The position numbers were made by a program, and so were the translations under genes. Positions 1-7,166 of a DNA stretch of 12,991 nt are shown here, in pieces. The first letter of the stretch is position 1, and every line of letters begins with the position of its first letter. Location of the stretch: assembly GCA_001872165.1 (NCBI GenBank), contig MNXK01000131.1:1-12991 (forward strand). The letters run 5' to 3'. This stretch comes from Anaerolineae bacterium CG2_30_58_95. Lineage in GTDB: Bacteria > Chloroflexota > Anaerolineae > Anaerolineales > Villigracilaceae. The notes beneath the pieces are model-generated. The model had not been told where the DNA came from, ran no database searches, and saw nothing but the letters and a program-made list of their open reading frames with translations.

Positions 1-1192
1 TGAAGACGGCAATCGCAGTCACATCCCGGTCGTGAGCCAGCTCACGGGCCGCGTTGGCCATGGCTGCCGCATCGTCGTGTTCGGATGCCTCCATAACCTG
101 GACATGCCCCCACTCGGTGAAACCCGCTTCCGCCTGGCGGACGATGCGATCCATCATGGCTACACTCTCAACCGGATACTCACCCGCTGCGGTCTCGGCG
201 GAGAGCATGACCGCGTCCGTGCCATCGAAGACGGCGTTGGCTACGTCAGAAGCTTCGGCGCGCGTCGGCAATGGGTTGTGGATCATCGATTCGAGCATCT
301 GTGTGGCGGTAATGACCAGCTTCCCGCGCCGGTTGGCGGCCTGGATGATCCGTTTCTGCGCCCCGGGCACATCTTCCGGGGCCATCTCGACCCCCAGATC
401 GCCGCGCGCCACCATGACGCCATCCGCGATGTTCAGGATTCCTTCCAAGTCATCCAACGCTTCGGGACGCTCTAATTTCGCCACCAGAAAGGGGAAGTTG
501 TGGGGCGACAACTTTTCTATGGCCTGGCGTACCTGGATAACGTCTTGTGCACTGCGTACAAAAGAAACGGCTACAGCATCTACGCCCAGCGAAAGGCCAA
601 AAGCCAGGTCTTGCGCATCTTTTTCAGTGAAGCTGGGGATATCCAACCGGATGCCTGGGAGGTTGATGCCCTTATGCGAAGATAACACGCCGCCGGTTTT
701 GACCTGCGCCGTGACCGTTTTCCCATCTGCCTGCTGAACGATCAACTCAAGGTGCCCATCATCCATCAAGATGCGGTCGCCTGGAGAAACGCTTTGAAAG
801 AGTTCGGGAAAGTCAACTGGTATGGCGTCTCGTGATGCGGGGGGATTGACGTGTGAGGCGTGATGCGTGATGCGTGAAGCGTGATGCGTAAAACGTAATG
901 GCTCTTCTTGGGGATACAGGATGATTTCTTGCCCAGCGACCAGTGTCAGCGGGGCAGGCAGCGCGCCGACACGGATCTTCGGCCCCTGCAGATCCTGGAG
1001 AATGGCCAGGGCCGTACCCAGGCGTCCGGCGATGTGCCGCAGGCTCGAGATCCGCGCGGCGTGCTCGGCTTGAGTGCCGTGCGAGAAGTTCAGCCGCGCC
1101 ATGTCCATCCCAGCCTGGATGAGGCGCTCGAGGACGGCGTCATCCTGGCTGGCTGGCCCTATCGTAGCGACGATCTTGGCTTTGCGTTCCAT
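1..1192 (-). CDS. pyk: Pyruvate kinase, 3' end cut by window edge
   Basis: Catalyses phosphoenolpyruvate + ADP to pyruvate + ATP, the last step of glycolysis, in the cytosol. The 397 codons in the window start with [15 protein letters not shown] and contain [12 protein letters not shown] (about residues 28-39), DLQGPKIR (about 65-72) and the signature [10 protein letters not shown] in the lid/barrel region, followed by TATQMLESM and [18 protein letters not shown]. The family is usually about 470 residues or longer, so roughly the last 70 or more are missing. The start at 1192 matches the family N-terminus, but no clear Shine-Dalgarno precedes it. The B domain carries an extra stretch of about 18 residues ([12 protein letters not shown] region) encoded by a heptanucleotide array at 851-899. 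The frame stays open, so the gene looks intact. It lies 70 nt downstream of the CoA-transferase family gene. Confidence 0.96.
   Translation of the reverse strand, partial: MERKAKIVATIGPASQDDAVLERLIQAGMDMARLNFSHGTQAEHAARISSLRHIAGRLGTALAILQDLQGPKIRVGALPAPLTLVAGQEIILYPQEEPLRFTHHASRITHHASHVNPPASRDAIPVDFPELFQSVSPGDRILMDDGHLELIVQQADGKTVTAQVKTGGVLSSHKGINLPGIRLDIPSFTEKDAQDLAFGLSLGVDAVAVSFVRSAQDVIQVRQAIEKLSPHNFPFLVAKLERPEALDDLEGILNIADGVMVARGDLGVEMAPEDVPGAQKRIIQAANRRGKLVITATQMLESMIHNPLPTRAEASDVANAVFDGTDAVMLSAETAAGEYPVESVAMMDRIVRQAEAGFTEWGHVQVMEASEHDDAAAMANAARELAHDRDVTAIAVF
851..899 (-). repeat. Heptanucleotide tandem array inside pyk
   Basis: Seven consecutive 7-nt units can be read on the plus strand: GTGTGAG, GCGTGAT, GCGTGAT, GCGTGAA, GCGTGAT, GCGTAAA, ACGTAAT. 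The array is 49 nt long and lies inside the pyk B-domain coding region. It encodes a 7-residue periodic peptide (FTHHASR / ITHHASH) because three units make 21 nt. Other pyruvate kinases have a short loop at this place, so the array appears to be an insertion tolerated in frame. Confidence 0.85.
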
Positions 1193-1207
1193 GAGAATCG
1201 GTTGTCG

Positions 1208-1250
1208 GTCGGGCTCCCACGCCCGATATCGTGCGGCATGGGAGCCGCAC
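1208..1250. repeat. Two adjacent small hairpins, repeat copy 1
   Basis: TCGGGC (1209-1214) pairs with GCCGGA's true partner GCCCGA (1221-1226) across a 6-nt loop. GTGCGGC (1231-1237) pairs perfectly with GCCGCAC (1244-1250), also across a 6-nt loop. Positions 1208-1227 match the reverse complement of 6123-6142 at 18 of 20 bases, so this looks like a dispersed palindromic repeat. It fills the gap between the CoA-transferase family gene and pyk. No T tract follows on the minus strand, so an intrinsic terminator is not supported. Confidence 0.65.
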
Positions 1251-1262
1251 CTTCGGAATACA

Positions 1263-2573
1263 CTAAATATAGTTCAATTCCCTGGCCTGCTTCTCCAGGT
1301 CAGCGCGGAAATCGGGATGGGCAACTTTTATCAACGCATTGGCGCGCTGGCGGATGGATTTGCCGTAAAGATCGGCCACGCCGTATTCGGTGATGATATA
1401 GCGGACATGGTTGCGCGAAGTGACCACGCCGGCGCCTTGTTTGAGCATGGCTGCGATGCGGCTGATGGGCGTCCCGTCACGCAAGGTCGTGGAACTGGGC
1501 AGGGCAATGATCGGCACGCCGCCCTTCGAGCGGGAAGCGCCGTAGATGAAATCCAACTGCCCACCAACACCGCTGTAGAGCTTCGGCCCGATGCTATCCG
1601 CACAGACCTGACCGGTCAAGTCTACTTCGATGGCCGAGTTGATCGCCACCATGCGTTCGTTCTGCGCGATGACGAACGGATCGTTGACGTACTCGGTGCG
1701 GTGGAACTCGATCATGGCATTATCGTCCACCCAGTCATACAGCCTTTTCGTGCCGAGGATAAAACCCGCCACAATCTTGCCCGGATGCAGGCTCTTGCGG
1801 GCGTTGGTCAGCACACCCGCATCCACCAGATCAATCACGCCATCCGAGAACAGTTCGCTGTGGACGCCCAGGTCTTTCTTGGAATAAAGATATTTCAAGA
1901 CAGCATCCGGGATCGCGCCGATGCCCATCTGCATGGTCGCGCCGTCCGGGATCAGCTCGGCGATGAAACCGGCGATCTTCTCGATCACGTCGGAAGGCCC
2001 TTCGTCTCCCATCGGCAGTTCAGGGATGGGGTAATTGACCGGCACGATGTAATTCAAGCGGCTGACGTGGATGAACGAATCGCCCAGCGTGCGCGGCATT
2101 TGCTCATTGACCTCGGCGATGATTATGTTAGCCGATTCGGCCGGAGACTTCGTCAAGCCGACCTCGACACCCAGGCTGCAGAAGCCATGCTCGTCCGGCG
2201 GGGAAACGTGTATCATTGCTACATCCACCGGCAAGAAGCCGTTCTTAAACAGGAGCGGGAATTCAGAAAGTAAAACCGGGGTGAAGTCCACGCGTCCTTC
2301 ATGCACAGCCTTGCGGATATTGTCGCTGATGAACATGGTGTTAACCCGCAGGTGGCCTTCCATCGCCGGGTCAACGTAATCCGCCGGCCCAATCGTCAGG
2401 GCCTGACAAATCTCTACATCCTTCAAGTCAGGAGCATGTTTAACCAATGCGGCGAGCACCGTTTTCGGCACAGAAACATTGCCGGTCATAAAGATGCGGT
2501 TGCCCGATTTTATTGCTCGAACCGCTTCTTCCGCGCTGACGATCTTTGATTGATAAATATTGTGCCAATCCAT
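1263..2573 (-). CDS. Acetyl-CoA hydrolase / 4-hydroxybutyrate CoA-transferase family
   Basis: The 436-residue product belongs to the family that moves CoA between acetate and another carboxylate such as 4-hydroxybutyrate, butyrate or succinate, through a glutamyl-CoA intermediate. Visible landmarks are [10 protein letters not shown] (about 216-225), [12 protein letters not shown] with the expected catalytic glutamate E240, [16 protein letters not shown] (337-352), and the C-terminal block [20 protein letters not shown] (391-410). Length and motif order are normal for the 4-hydroxybutyrate CoA-transferase branch. The substrate cannot be read from sequence. The ATG at 2573 has GGAG at 2581-2584, 7 nt upstream. 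A 251-nt repeat-rich gap separates it from ald, and pyk follows 70 nt downstream. An acyl-CoA/acetate role in fermentation fits this context, but that is inference. Confidence 0.9.
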   Translation of the reverse strand: MDWHNIYQSKIVSAEEAVRAIKSGNRIFMTGNVSVPKTVLAALVKHAPDLKDVEICQALTIGPADYVDPAMEGHLRVNTMFISDNIRKAVHEGRVDFTPVLLSEFPLLFKNGFLPVDVAMIHVSPPDEHGFCSLGVEVGLTKSPAESANIIIAEVNEQMPRTLGDSFIHVSRLNYIVPVNYPIPELPMGDEGPSDVIEKIAGFIAELIPDGATMQMGIGAIPDAVLKYLYSKKDLGVHSELFSDGVIDLVDAGVLTNARKSLHPGKIVAGFILGTKRLYDWVDDNAMIEFHRTEYVNDPFVIAQNERMVAINSAIEVDLTGQVCADSIGPKLYSGVGGQLDFIYGASRSKGGVPIIALPSSTTLRDGTPISRIAAMLKQGAGVVTSRNHVRYIITEYGVADLYGKSIRQRANALIKVAHPDFRADLEKQARELNYI

Positions 2574-2598
2574 GAGGTCACTCCATCATAGTATTACC

Positions 2599-2630
2599 CT
2601 TGAAAAACTACGCCGATCGCGAAGATTTTG
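2599..2630 (+). repeat. 32-nt bipartite dispersed repeat, copy A
   Basis: CTTGAAAAACTA, then a 5-nt core CGCCG, then ATCGCGAAGATTTTG. The two arms (12 and 15 nt) are identical to the copy at 8793-8824 on the minus strand, where the core is TCACA. It lies 26 nt upstream of the CoA-transferase family start codon and in the opposite orientation to that gene. Confidence 0.8.
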
Positions 2631-2636
2631 GTTTAT

Positions 2637-2773
2637 GGTGTCGTTGCGAGCGCACTTCCCTGCACCGAACGCAGGACGGTGTGCGAAGCAATCTCCTGGC
2701 CCGCGAGGGGATTGCTTCGTCGCACACCTGTGCCTGCGCACGGTGCAGGCAGAACGGATCTCGCAACGACACC
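2637..2773. repeat. 137-nt nested imperfect inverted repeat (MITE/REP-like)
   Basis: Several arm pairs nest inside one another. The 14-nt outer arm GGTGTCGTTGCGAG (2637-2650) is the exact complement of 2760-2773. CCTGCACCG (2659-2667) pairs with 2741-2749, and CGCAGG (2670-2675) with 2733-2738. The inner stem GGTGTGCGAAGCAATC (2678-2693) pairs with 2710-2728, with a 3-nt bulge. There is no coding frame of note. The CGTTGCGAG/GAAGCAATC wording resembles a widespread bacterial intergenic repeat type, which I recall but cannot verify here. Confidence 0.8.
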
Positions 2774-2780
2774 CCAATTT

Positions 2781-2825
2781 GGTTGCGGCTGGAGGCCGCG
2801 CTATGGTAGCGCAGTTAGCTACCAT
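2781..2825. repeat. Paired palindromes next to the ald stop codon
   Basis: GCGGC (2785-2789) pairs with GCCGC (2795-2799). ATGGTAGC (2803-2810) pairs exactly with GCTACCAT (2818-2825) across a 7-nt loop. The last base touches the ald stop codon (TAA, 2827-2825), so the hairpin could form at the 3' end of the ald message. No U tract follows, so it is not a classical terminator. The TTTGGTTGCGG leader (2778-2788) also occurs, reverse-complemented, in the gap around 8742. Confidence 0.6.
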
Positions 2826-3907
2826 TACGAACTCGAGCTGAAGCGCATATTCGAGCGGAGTTTACCGTGGTAGACAACCGTTCCATTCGCAATCGCCGGA
2901 TCTTCTTCCCGAGTTTTGTCAATACCCTCATTGACGATCTTCAGGATGAATGGGAAGGCGGCGTTGAGGAAGGCATACGTCGCGGTCCGGGCAACGACGC
3001 TGGGGATATTGGGGACGCAATAATGGATGATGCCTTCGTCCAGGTAATAGGGGGATTCGTGGGTAGTCGGCCGCGAGGTCTCGACGCAGCCACCCTCGTC
3101 AATGCTGATATCCATGATGACCGAGCGCGGTTTCATCGAGCGCACCATCTCACGCGTGATGATCACCGGCGGCCGCTTGCCGGGAACCAATATTGTCGCT
3201 GCGATGAGATCCGCGTAGCAGCAGACGCGCGCCAGGTTGCGCGGGTTGGAGACCATCGTCACCACGCCCGGGAAGCGCTCGTAAATGCGCTGCAGGGCAT
3301 TTAGATCGGTATCCAAAACGGTCACATGGGCACGCATTCCCAAGAAACCTTGGACAGCGCAAGTGCCGGAGAGGCCTGCACCGACCACTGCGACCTCCGC
3401 CGGCGGAATGCCCGGCATCCCACCCATAAGAATGCCCTTGCCCCCCGAATTGTTTTGCAGTAACCGTGCACCGATTTGGGCTGCCAGATATCCGCCGATC
3501 TGACTCAGAGGTGCTCGCACCGGAAAGAAGCCATTTTCTAATTGGATCTGTTCGTAGGCGATTGCGGTAATTTCCTTCTGCTGGAGCATGACGACCTTTT
3601 CTTGGCGGGCCGAGTTCAGGTGCAACAACCCGGCGAGAGCCGTTCGTGGAGGCAGCCACTGTAGTTCTTCCGACAATGGTCGTGCCACTTTCAGAACGAG
3701 GTCGGCGCGCCCGAAGGCCTCCTCGGCGGAATAGACGATTCTCGCTCCAGCGCGCTCGTAGTCCAGGTCACTGAAGCCGGCGCCCAGCCCGGCCTCGTGT
3801 TCGACGTAGCAAGGATGCCCGAGTTTGGTCAAAGCCTCCACCCCGGCGGGCGTCATACCAACCCGAAATTCAAATGGGCGTCGCTCTTTTGGAATGCCAA
3901 TGTTCAT
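2825..3907 (-). CDS. ald: Alanine dehydrogenase
   Basis: Reversibly deaminates L-alanine to pyruvate and ammonia with NAD+. The product is 360 residues, close to the family norm. It starts MNIGIPKERRPFEFRVGMTP with the expected substrate arginine R15. Other active-site positions are present: K73 (VLKVARP), H96 (LLHLNSA) and D270 (MDISIDEGGCVETSRPTTH). The NAD-binding loop VVGAGLSG has G176, G178 and G181, with acidic D199 at the end of the following strand. An upstream ATG at 3982 is in frame but lies inside rocD and lacks a ribosome site. The chosen ATG at 3907 has AAAGGA (3920-3915) 7 nt before it, abutting the rocD stop. It sits 13 nt after rocD, so it is probably the third gene of argF-rocD-ald. 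Loss or gain of alanine nitrogen as ammonia is the likely role. Confidence 0.95.
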   Translation of the reverse strand: MNIGIPKERRPFEFRVGMTPAGVEALTKLGHPCYVEHEAGLGAGFSDLDYERAGARIVYSAEEAFGRADLVLKVARPLSEELQWLPPRTALAGLLHLNSARQEKVVMLQQKEITAIAYEQIQLENGFFPVRAPLSQIGGYLAAQIGARLLQNNSGGKGILMGGMPGIPPAEVAVVGAGLSGTCAVQGFLGMRAHVTVLDTDLNALQRIYERFPGVVTMVSNPRNLARVCCYADLIAATILVPGKRPPVIITREMVRSMKPRSVIMDISIDEGGCVETSRPTTHESPYYLDEGIIHYCVPNIPSVVARTATYAFLNAAFPFILKIVNEGIDKTREEDPAIANGTVVYHGKLRSNMRFSSSS

Positions 3908-3920
3908 ACCAAAATCCTTT

Positions 3921-5123
3921 CTAATGCGAATTGAGCACTTCACGGATGCGGGGCAAAGCCCAATCAATTGTCTCTTTATCAATCACCAGCGGCGGCGCAA
4001 AGCGGATAACGTGCTCGTGCGTCTCCTTGGCAAGAATACCTTTATCTTGCAACGCCTCGCAGAAGCGACGCGCACCTCCGGACTCGTGTTTCAACTCGAC
4101 GCCGATCAGCAGCCCCTTGCCGCGCACTTCCTTGACATGCGGGCTGGGAATCTCGCTCAATTGCTCGATGAAGTACTCGCCCACCTGGGCAGCGCTCTCG
4201 ACCAATTTCTCCTCCACGATAACCTTCAAGGCCGCACGCGCAATCGCCGCCGCCAGCGGATTGCCTCCAAAGGTCGAGCCGTGTTCCCCAGGCGTGAAAA
4301 GGCCCAGGAGGGCACGATCCGCCAGAACGGCCGAGACCGGATAAAAGCCGCCCGAAAGCGCCTTGCCGATCACGGTCACATCCGGGCGCACGTCTTCGTG
4401 CTGGCAGGCAAAGAGCTTTCCGGTGCGCCCGAGGCCGGTCTGGATTTCGTCGGCGATCAAAAGAACATTGTTCTTCTTGCAGAAACTGGCCACGCGAGAC
4501 AGGTAGCCTGCCGGCGGTACGATCACGCCGCCTTCACCCTGGATCGGTTCCAGAATAATGGCCGCCGTGTTCGGATTGATCGCCTTCTCGACCGCGCTCG
4601 CGTCTCCGTAAGGGACGGTGATAAAACCGGGCGTGAACGGGCCGAAATCGTCGCGATATAGCGGCTCGGTCGAAAAAGAAATGGTTGTGATCGTGCGCCC
4701 ATGGAAGTTCCCGGCGCAAGTGATGATCTCTGCCTCATAACGCGGGACGCCCTTGACCTGATAAGCCCATTTGCGCGCCAGCTTCAGGGCCGTCTCGACC
4801 GCCTCCGCGCCGGAGTTCATCGGCAGGGACATCTCGTAGCCGGTCAAGTCGGAGAGTTCTTTATAAAATAAAGCCAGTTGGTCATTGCGGAAAGCGCGCG
4901 AGGTCAGGGTGATTTTCTTCGCCTGTTCCTGCATGGCCGCCAGGATCTTCGGGTGGACATGTCCTTGGTTGACCGCCGAATATGCGCTCAAGCAATCCAG
5001 ATAACGCCTGCCGTCCACGTCGTAGACCCACACGCCCTCGCCGCGCGTCAGGACAACATCCAATGGGTGATAGTTGTGCGCGCCGTAGTGCTCCTCGAGT
5101 TCGATGTATTCTTTGGTTTTCAT
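3921..5123 (-). CDS. rocD: Ornithine aminotransferase
   Basis: This PLP enzyme transfers the delta-amino group of ornithine to 2-oxoglutarate, giving glutamate semialdehyde and glutamate. The 400-residue product is a full-length class III aminotransferase. [12 protein letters not shown] with Y18 and [10 protein letters not shown] (46-55) are typical of ornithine aminotransferase rather than acetylornithine aminotransferase. The core shows [20 protein letters not shown]225 in [13 protein letters not shown], the Schiff-base lysine K254 in [16 protein letters not shown], and GSTFGGNPL. The start ATG at 5123 overlaps the argF stop in an ATGA, with GAGGTGG just upstream, which points to translational coupling. 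With argF it sits at the ornithine branch point, either breaking ornithine down to glutamate/proline or making ornithine. The direction is not decided by sequence. Confidence 0.95.
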   Translation of the reverse strand: MKTKEYIELEEHYGAHNYHPLDVVLTRGEGVWVYDVDGRRYLDCLSAYSAVNQGHVHPKILAAMQEQAKKITLTSRAFRNDQLALFYKELSDLTGYEMSLPMNSGAEAVETALKLARKWAYQVKGVPRYEAEIITCAGNFHGRTITTISFSTEPLYRDDFGPFTPGFITVPYGDASAVEKAINPNTAAIILEPIQGEGGVIVPPAGYLSRVASFCKKNNVLLIADEIQTGLGRTGKLFACQHEDVRPDVTVIGKALSGGFYPVSAVLADRALLGLFTPGEHGSTFGGNPLAAAIARAALKVIVEEKLVESAAQVGEYFIEQLSEIPSPHVKEVRGKGLLIGVELKHESGGARRFCEALQDKGILAKETHEHVIRFAPPLVIDKETIDWALPRIREVLNSH

Positions 5124-6043
5124 GCCACCTCAAACAAGCGCGCCAGGATCGCCTTTTGCGCATGGAGCCGGTTGTGCGCCTGGGGAAAGATGACCGAATG
5201 TGGGCCATCCGCGACCTCGTCGGTCAACTCGTGGCTGCGGTGCACCGGCAGGCAGTGCATGACGATCACATCCTTGTCGGCCTCGCTGACCAACCCGGCA
5301 TTGACCTGATAGGGCGGGAAGACTTTCTCGCGTTTGGCGGTTTCCTCCTCCTGGCCCATGCTGGTCCAGGTATCCGTATAGATGACGTGAGCGCCGCGCA
5401 CGGCGGCATGCGGGTCGCGCAGGAACGTCAGCTTGCTGCCCGTTTCAGACGCGATTTCTTTCGCCAGCGCGACGGCGTCCGCGCGTATGTCGTAATCTTC
5501 TGGATTCGCAATGGTAAAGTTCCAACCCAGTTTAGCGCTGATGTGCATCAGCGAGACAGCCACGTTGTTGCCATCGCCGACGAAGGTGACGTTCAACTTT
5601 TTGCCCTTGCCGAACTTCTCCTGGATGGTGAGCGCGTCGGCCATCGCTTGGCAGGGATGGTTGTAGTCGCTCAAGCCATTGATGACTGGCACAGATGACC
5701 ACTGCGCCAGCTCAAGGATGTGGGCATGGTCAAAGACGCGCGCCATCATGGCGTGAACGTAGCCGGAGAGGACACGGGCGACATCGGCAATGGACTCGCG
5801 CTTGCCGAGGCCGATCTCGTTCGGCGAGAGGTACAGGGCATCCCCTCCCAGGTGGCGCATGGCCATGTCGAACGAAACGCGCGTGCGCAGGCTCGGCTTC
5901 TGGAAGATCATACCGAGCACCTTGCCTTTCAGCAGGGGTTGATTGCCTCCTGCAAAGTATTCTTTTTTCAAGCGGATCGCCAGGTTGAGCAGATCCTGGA
6001 GTTCTTGCGAAGAATGATCGGATACGGCTAGAAAGTGCTGCAT
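5120..6043 (-). CDS. argF: Ornithine carbamoyltransferase
   Basis: Catalyses carbamoyl phosphate + ornithine to citrulline + phosphate, reversible in catabolic pathways. The 307-residue length is typical. The carbamoyl-phosphate loop reads [10 protein letters not shown] (the family STRTR/SLRTR motif). [11 protein letters not shown], the ornithine-side [11 protein letters not shown] loop and HCLPVHR follow in the normal order. The ATG at 6043 has a strong GGAG (6056-6053) 9 nt upstream. It is the first gene of an argF-rocD-ald unit, with its stop overlapping rocD's start. A sigma70-like promoter (6207-6179) and a CRP-type palindrome (6229-6244) lie upstream. No carbamate kinase or arginine deiminase is in view, so biosynthetic and catabolic use cannot be told apart. 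The catabolic name arcB would apply in the second case. Confidence 0.95.
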   Translation of the reverse strand: MQHFLAVSDHSSQELQDLLNLAIRLKKEYFAGGNQPLLKGKVLGMIFQKPSLRTRVSFDMAMRHLGGDALYLSPNEIGLGKRESIADVARVLSGYVHAMMARVFDHAHILELAQWSSVPVINGLSDYNHPCQAMADALTIQEKFGKGKKLNVTFVGDGNNVAVSLMHISAKLGWNFTIANPEDYDIRADAVALAKEIASETGSKLTFLRDPHAAVRGAHVIYTDTWTSMGQEEETAKREKVFPPYQVNAGLVSEADKDVIVMHCLPVHRSHELTDEVADGPHSVIFPQAHNRLHAQKAILARLFEVA

Positions 6044-6088
6044 GCAAACATTCTCCTCTCTGTAAAACCGTTTGGATAAGCCCGTAGA

Positions 6089-6142
6089 GACGGCTCCTCG
6101 CGAAGCACCCTGCGGGCATGCCGTCGGGCGTGTGAGCCCGAC
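6089..6142 (-). repeat. Hairpin repeat copy 2 in the argF leader
   Basis: GTCGGGC (6123-6129) pairs perfectly with GCCCGAC (6136-6142) across 6 nt. An 8-nt palindrome GGCATGCC sits at 6115-6122. GACGGC (6089-6094) can pair with GCCGTC (6120-6125), which overlaps the first stem, so the two folds exclude each other. The reverse complement of 6123-6142 matches 1208-1227 at 18 of 20 positions. It lies between the predicted promoter and the argF ribosome site. No U tract is seen, so regulation by folding is only a possibility. Confidence 0.55.
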
Positions 6143-6178
6143 CCTCTTGACTAAACAGGATTGCCTGTAAACCTACCA

Positions 6179-6207
6179 AGTATCAGGCCCGGAAGCTTTA
6201 TCGTCAA
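6179..6207 (-). promoter_or_regulatory. Sigma70-like promoter for argF-rocD-ald
   Basis: On the minus strand TTGACG (6207-6202, 5 of 6 to consensus) is followed by a 17-nt spacer and GATACT (6184-6179, 4 of 6). Transcription would start near 6172, giving a leader of about 130 nt before the argF ATG. Confidence 0.55.
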
Positions 6208-6228
6208 GTGTAAACCAGCCAGACATTA

Positions 6229-6244
6229 TGTGAAATATATCACA
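6229..6244. promoter_or_regulatory. CRP/FNR-type palindromic operator
   Basis: TGTGA (6229-6233), six bases, TCACA (6240-6244): a perfect match to the CRP-type half-sites. Its centre is about 64 nt upstream of the predicted argF transcription start, close to the classic class I activator position. It begins immediately after the MBL-hydrolase stop codon. Which regulator binds it is unknown. Confidence 0.45.
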
Positions 6245-7150
6245 CTATGATGCCACCCGGAATTTGCGCCAATAGCGCAGCAACCCATCCGCACCCATCC
6301 AGGTGGGGTTGGCAATTTCGTACAGCTTCAGGTTTTTCCCGGTGATTCCCGCGGCAAGGCCCTGTTCCTGAAGCCACAGCACGAAATGCTCACGCAGGGT
6401 TTCGATGGGAGGATCGGCGGGCATTTCCCGTTCCAGCCAGCGCTCGGTCTCGTCGAGGGTACGCAGGCCCAGGGTCAGGTGGGTTGCGGCGTCGTCATAG
6501 ATGCCGAAATGGGTGGGGGCCACACGTCGGAAACCGATCTGGCGCAGTCTCAGCAGGCTGGCGCGCCAGTCCTCGATATGAGTCTCCGGCGGCACCAGGG
6601 GCAGGCGCAGGTACGGCGACCCAGGGATGCGAACGCCGCCGATGTCGCCCGTGAAGCACACATCCTCGAACAGGTAGGCGACGTGGTGCCTGGCGTGGCC
6701 GGGCGTGTGGATGCCGGTAAAGCGCAGGCCTCCAATGGCGATCTCCTGGCCGTCCTGCACCTCGGTCAATTTATCCGGCGGCACGGGCAGGAATTGGCCC
6801 CACAGGGAATCCATTTTATCACCGTAGAGGCGCAGGGCGCTGGTGAGCAGTTTCTGCGGATCGAGCATGTGCGGCGCGCCAACCGGATGAACGCAAACCT
6901 GCGCCCCCTGCTGAGCCAGCCAGCCCGCAGCCCCGGCATGATCCAGATGAATGTGTGTCAACAGCACGTGGGTGACATCGCGCGGGATCAGGCCGAGCGC
7001 CGCGAGGTCGGCTTTCAGCGCTTCTATCGTGGACCCGGGGCCTGATTCGACCATTACCGCCCCGCCTGAATGCCGGATCAGATAGGCCGCGATCGCCTCT
7101 TTGCGATTGAGGAAGTTCAAATCCAATGGATGAATAGGAGTTTGTGTCAT
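6245..7150 (-). CDS. MBL-fold metallohydrolase
   Basis: The 301-residue product is a metallo-beta-lactamase-fold hydrolase, of the glyoxalase II/lactonase-like kind, expected to hold two metal ions. All metal ligands are present: THIHLDHAG (H66, H68, D70, H71), HTPGH (H152), FTGD (D169) and PTHFG (H214). The N-terminal NFLNRKEAIAAYLI and SGPGS segments are standard. The helical C-terminal 80 residues with a WMGADGLLRYWRK tail recur in a subgroup of these hydrolases. No signal peptide is seen. The substrate cannot be predicted. The ATG at 7150 has only a weak upstream purine stretch. It is flanked by a roughly 130-nt inverted repeat upstream and the argF promoter downstream, so it is probably transcribed alone or with the unknown gene upstream. 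Confidence 0.9.
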   Translation of the reverse strand: MTQTPIHPLDLNFLNRKEAIAAYLIRHSGGAVMVESGPGSTIEALKADLAALGLIPRDVTHVLLTHIHLDHAGAAGWLAQQGAQVCVHPVGAPHMLDPQKLLTSALRLYGDKMDSLWGQFLPVPPDKLTEVQDGQEIAIGGLRFTGIHTPGHARHHVAYLFEDVCFTGDIGGVRIPGSPYLRLPLVPPETHIEDWRASLLRLRQIGFRRVAPTHFGIYDDAATHLTLGLRTLDETERWLEREMPADPPIETLREHFVLWLQEQGLAAGITGKNLKLYEIANPTWMGADGLLRYWRKFRVAS

Positions 7151-7166
7151 ATTTGGCTCAAGATTC

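Noticed and set aside
54..737. A 227-codon plus-strand open frame opposite pyk
   Set aside because: The minus strand encodes a complete run of pyruvate kinase motifs across the same bases.
851..899. Heptamer array considered as a CRISPR-like array
   Set aside because: The units are contiguous 7-mers without spacers and lie inside a coding frame.
1231..1250. Hairpin considered as the terminator of the CoA-transferase family gene
   Set aside because: The stem is perfect, but no T tract follows on the minus strand, and the neighbouring sequence recurs elsewhere as a repeat.
1074..2273. A 399-codon open frame on the plus strand opposite the CoA-transferase family gene
   Set aside because: It is antisense to a clear CoA-transferase family gene with intact motifs, has no recognisable motif itself, and reflects GC-rich third positions.
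2574..2824. Possible small genes in the 251-nt gap between ald and the CoA-transferase family gene
   Set aside because: The short open frames in both directions run through the nested palindrome, lack ribosome sites and show repeat-derived composition.
2803..2825. Hairpin considered as the ald terminator
   Set aside because: The 8-bp stem is followed on the minus strand by GC-rich repeat sequence, not a T run. Rho-independent termination is not supported.
3908..3982. A longer N-terminus for alanine dehydrogenase starting at 3982
   Set aside because: The extra 25 residues lie inside rocD, have no ribosome site and do not resemble the family. The ATG at 3907 has a good Shine-Dalgarno and the family N-terminus.
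3825..4661. A 278-codon plus-strand open frame opposite ald and rocD
   Set aside because: It overlaps two confidently identified minus-strand enzymes and its translation shows no family resemblance.
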